From: Auanema rhodensis
Lineage: Eukaryota > Nematoda > Chromadorea > Rhabditida > Rhabditidae
Length of the DNA: 64,000 nucleotides
Direction of reading: 5' to 3'
Assembly (NCBI GenBank): GCA_964057225.1
Contig: OZ059899.1
Location: 17,368,501-17,432,500 of the forward strand
Shown here: in pieces, positions 62,722 through 64,000 of the stretch
How the letters are laid out: each line of letters opens with the position of its first letter
Position numbering within the stretch: position 1 is the first letter of the stretch
Program-made: the position numbers and the translations under genes
The notes under the pieces: generated by a model
Database searches by the model: none
Seen by the model: the letters and a program-made list of their open reading frames with translations, nothing else
What the model was told of the DNA's origin: nothing

Positions 62722-62937
62722 AATGTCGTTCTTATCGAATTAACTTTCGATATGTGTTCCATTAAATTTTGGTATTTTATATCGTTCTTATCGAATTAAC
62801 CTTCGATATGTGTTCCATTAAATTTTGTATTTCATATCGTTCTTATCGAATTAACCTTCGATATGTGTTCCATTGAATTTTGTATTTCATATCGTTCTTA
62901 TCGAATTAACCTTCGATATGTGTTCCATTGAATTACC
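62722..62937 (-). repeat. Four tandem subterminal repeats with 6-6-6 dyad
   Basis: Four copies of about 55 bp, each with ATCGAA-TTAACC-TTCGAT (one copy has a TTAACT centre) and TGTGTTCCATT. They mirror the two copies at 48531-48640. Confidence 0.88.
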
Positions 62938-63418
62938 CATAACAAGTACGGTGAACAAAACGATATACATACAAAAATTTTACTGTTCTTTAAAATAAAA
63001 ACAATACAAACACAATACAATAAAAAATAAACAAATCAAGTAAACAAACATTATTAATAAATTTAATAAATAAATAAAATTTAAAAAACAAATTTACATA
63101 TTTAAATATTTAAATATTTAAATATACTTTATATATAAAATTTAAAGTTTAAATAAAATTTATATATATAAAATTTAAATATAATTTAAATATTTAAAGT
63201 TTAAATATAATTTATATATATAAAATTTAAATATAATTTAAATATTTAAAATTAAGATTTTTATTTTTACTTAATATATTTAAAAATAATTAAAAATATA
63301 TACATACATTTAAAAGCATATTTAAATTTGATTTAAAAAAAAAAAATCATGCTTTAAATCATGATTTTTAAATTTAAAAAAGGAGAATCCATGAACCATG
63401 ATCCCAAAATATGATTTT

Positions 63419-63517
63419 AACAGCTGACGCTCAAAAATATGTTTTTGACAGCTGACGCTCCCCAAAAGTATGTTTTTAGCAGCTGACGCCCCCAAAAGTA
63501 TGTTTTTGACAGCTGTT
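63419..63517 (-). repeat. Four phased CAGCTG repeats at right terminus
   Basis: Four CAGCTG hexamers with the intervening AAAA[GT]TATGTTTTT-type segments mirror the left terminus, at about 28-31 bp spacing. Confidence 0.85.
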
Positions 63518-63555
63518 TGGGGGCGTGGTTAGTAAATTTTGCACGGCTCTCTACT

Positions 63556-63561
63556 AACATA
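63556..63561. repeat. Target site duplication, right copy (AACATA)
   Basis: Exact copy of 47872-47877, immediately outside the right terminus. Confidence 0.97.
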
Positions 63562-64000
63562 GCTTCCAAAAACATTTTGACAAAAATTTTTCCGAAAAAT
63601 TTCAAAATAATTTCGCAAAAAGTAGATGTTTTTAGATTCCTTTTTTCAAGGCAAAGACGATGGACAATGTTATTCAACGAAAAAATTAATTCTGCAGGGT
63701 GAAAATCGAGGATATAAGTGTGAACTTATATCAGTTGATATCTCGGTGCATTTTTAAGCTAGCGCAAATCTGATAATACAGATCGACGCAGCTTAAAAAT
63801 CCGCATCGAATGCACTATACTGCATTGAGAAACGCTTACTACAAAAGTTAGTTATGATCGTTTGAAAAATGATGCATTAGTGTATGTTGAGTTTCCATGT
63901 ACACTCAACATTGCTTCCAAAAACATTTTGACAAAAATTTTTCCGAAAAATTTCAAAATAATTTCGCAAAAAGTAGATGTTTTTAGATTCCTTTTTTCAA
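63562..64000 (-). repeat. 351-bp satellite, inverted, resumes after Polinton
   Basis: The sequence continues at the monomer position that follows 47877: offset 51 from the monomer reference point here, offset 50 at the left edge. No bases other than the 6-bp duplication were gained or lost. Confidence 0.96.

Larger units (their letters stand above)
47878..63555. mobile_element. Complete Polinton/Maverick element, 15,678 bp
   Basis: The element is bounded by inverted termini (AGTAGAGAGCCGTGC at the left, its complement at the right) and by a perfect AACATA duplication. It encodes the diagnostic Polinton set: protein-primed PolB, retroviral-type integrase with chromodomain, packaging ATPase, adenain-like protease, and major and minor capsid proteins, plus small accessory proteins. 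No premature stop or frameshift was seen in any core gene, so the copy looks intact. It lies inside the 351-bp satellite, and removing the element plus one duplication restores an exact 351-bp period. Gene content is equivalent to a virus-like genome; whether it makes particles cannot be told from sequence. Confidence 0.97.
62535..63555 (-). repeat. Right terminal inverted repeat of the Polinton
   Basis: Reverse-complement counterpart of 47878-48820, roughly 80 bp longer. The difference is largely due to four rather than two subterminal dyad repeats. It ends with the mirrored CAGCTG array and GCACGGCTCTCTACT. Confidence 0.92.

Overview
The window looks like a piece of an arthropod (probably insect) heterochromatic region: AT-rich, filled by two unrelated tandem satellites, with one large Polinton/Maverick element inserted in one of them. 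The organism cannot be named from sequence alone. Very short GT-AG introns (about 40-65 nt), TATA/Inr-type promoter signals and the arthropod-type Polinton gene set point to an insect, with Diptera a guess.

Layout: (1) 1-30186, about 86 head-to-tail copies of a 351-bp satellite, with several higher-order blocks (about 1,052, 1,404 and 3,860 bp). (2) 30187-40899, about 59 copies of an unrelated 182-bp satellite in several subtypes. (3) 40900-40930, a 31-bp spacer where orientation flips. (4) 40931-41707, about four inverted 182-bp units. (5) 41708-47877, inverted 351-bp satellite. (6) 47878-63555, a complete 15,678-bp Polinton flanked by a perfect 6-bp target duplication (AACATA). (7) 63562-64000, the 351-bp satellite resumes exactly in phase. 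The 62-63 aa reading frames that recur in every 351-bp unit begin at TTG and are not genes.

The Polinton has about 1-kb terminal inverted repeats and appears to keep an uninterrupted gene set. Left to right: a spliced Cys-rich protein with a destruction-box-like N-terminus (+); a spliced 32-aa membrane microprotein (+); chromodomain integrase, a 238-aa unknown protein, a 102-aa unknown protein and the genome-packaging ATPase (all -); minor capsid protein (+); C2H2 zinc-finger protein, small membrane protein and adenain-like protease (all -); a basic/hydrophobic virion-type protein and the double-jelly-roll major capsid protein (+); and a 14-exon protein-primed family B DNA polymerase (-). PolB, integrase, ATPase, protease and both capsid proteins together form a virus-like replication, integration and virion-assembly set.

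Main points for a second look: the destruction-box-like degron in the left-end gene; a SUMO-interaction-like motif in newly assembled N-terminal exons of PolB; a GC-AG intron in PolB; loss of the usual acidic catalytic residue in the protease; a 20-bp dyad carrying an octamer in the ATPase/minor-capsid divergent promoter; phased CAGCTG repeats at both element ends; and the inverted-duplication breakpoint in the 182-bp satellite. Exon structures were assembled by eye from splice sites and frame.
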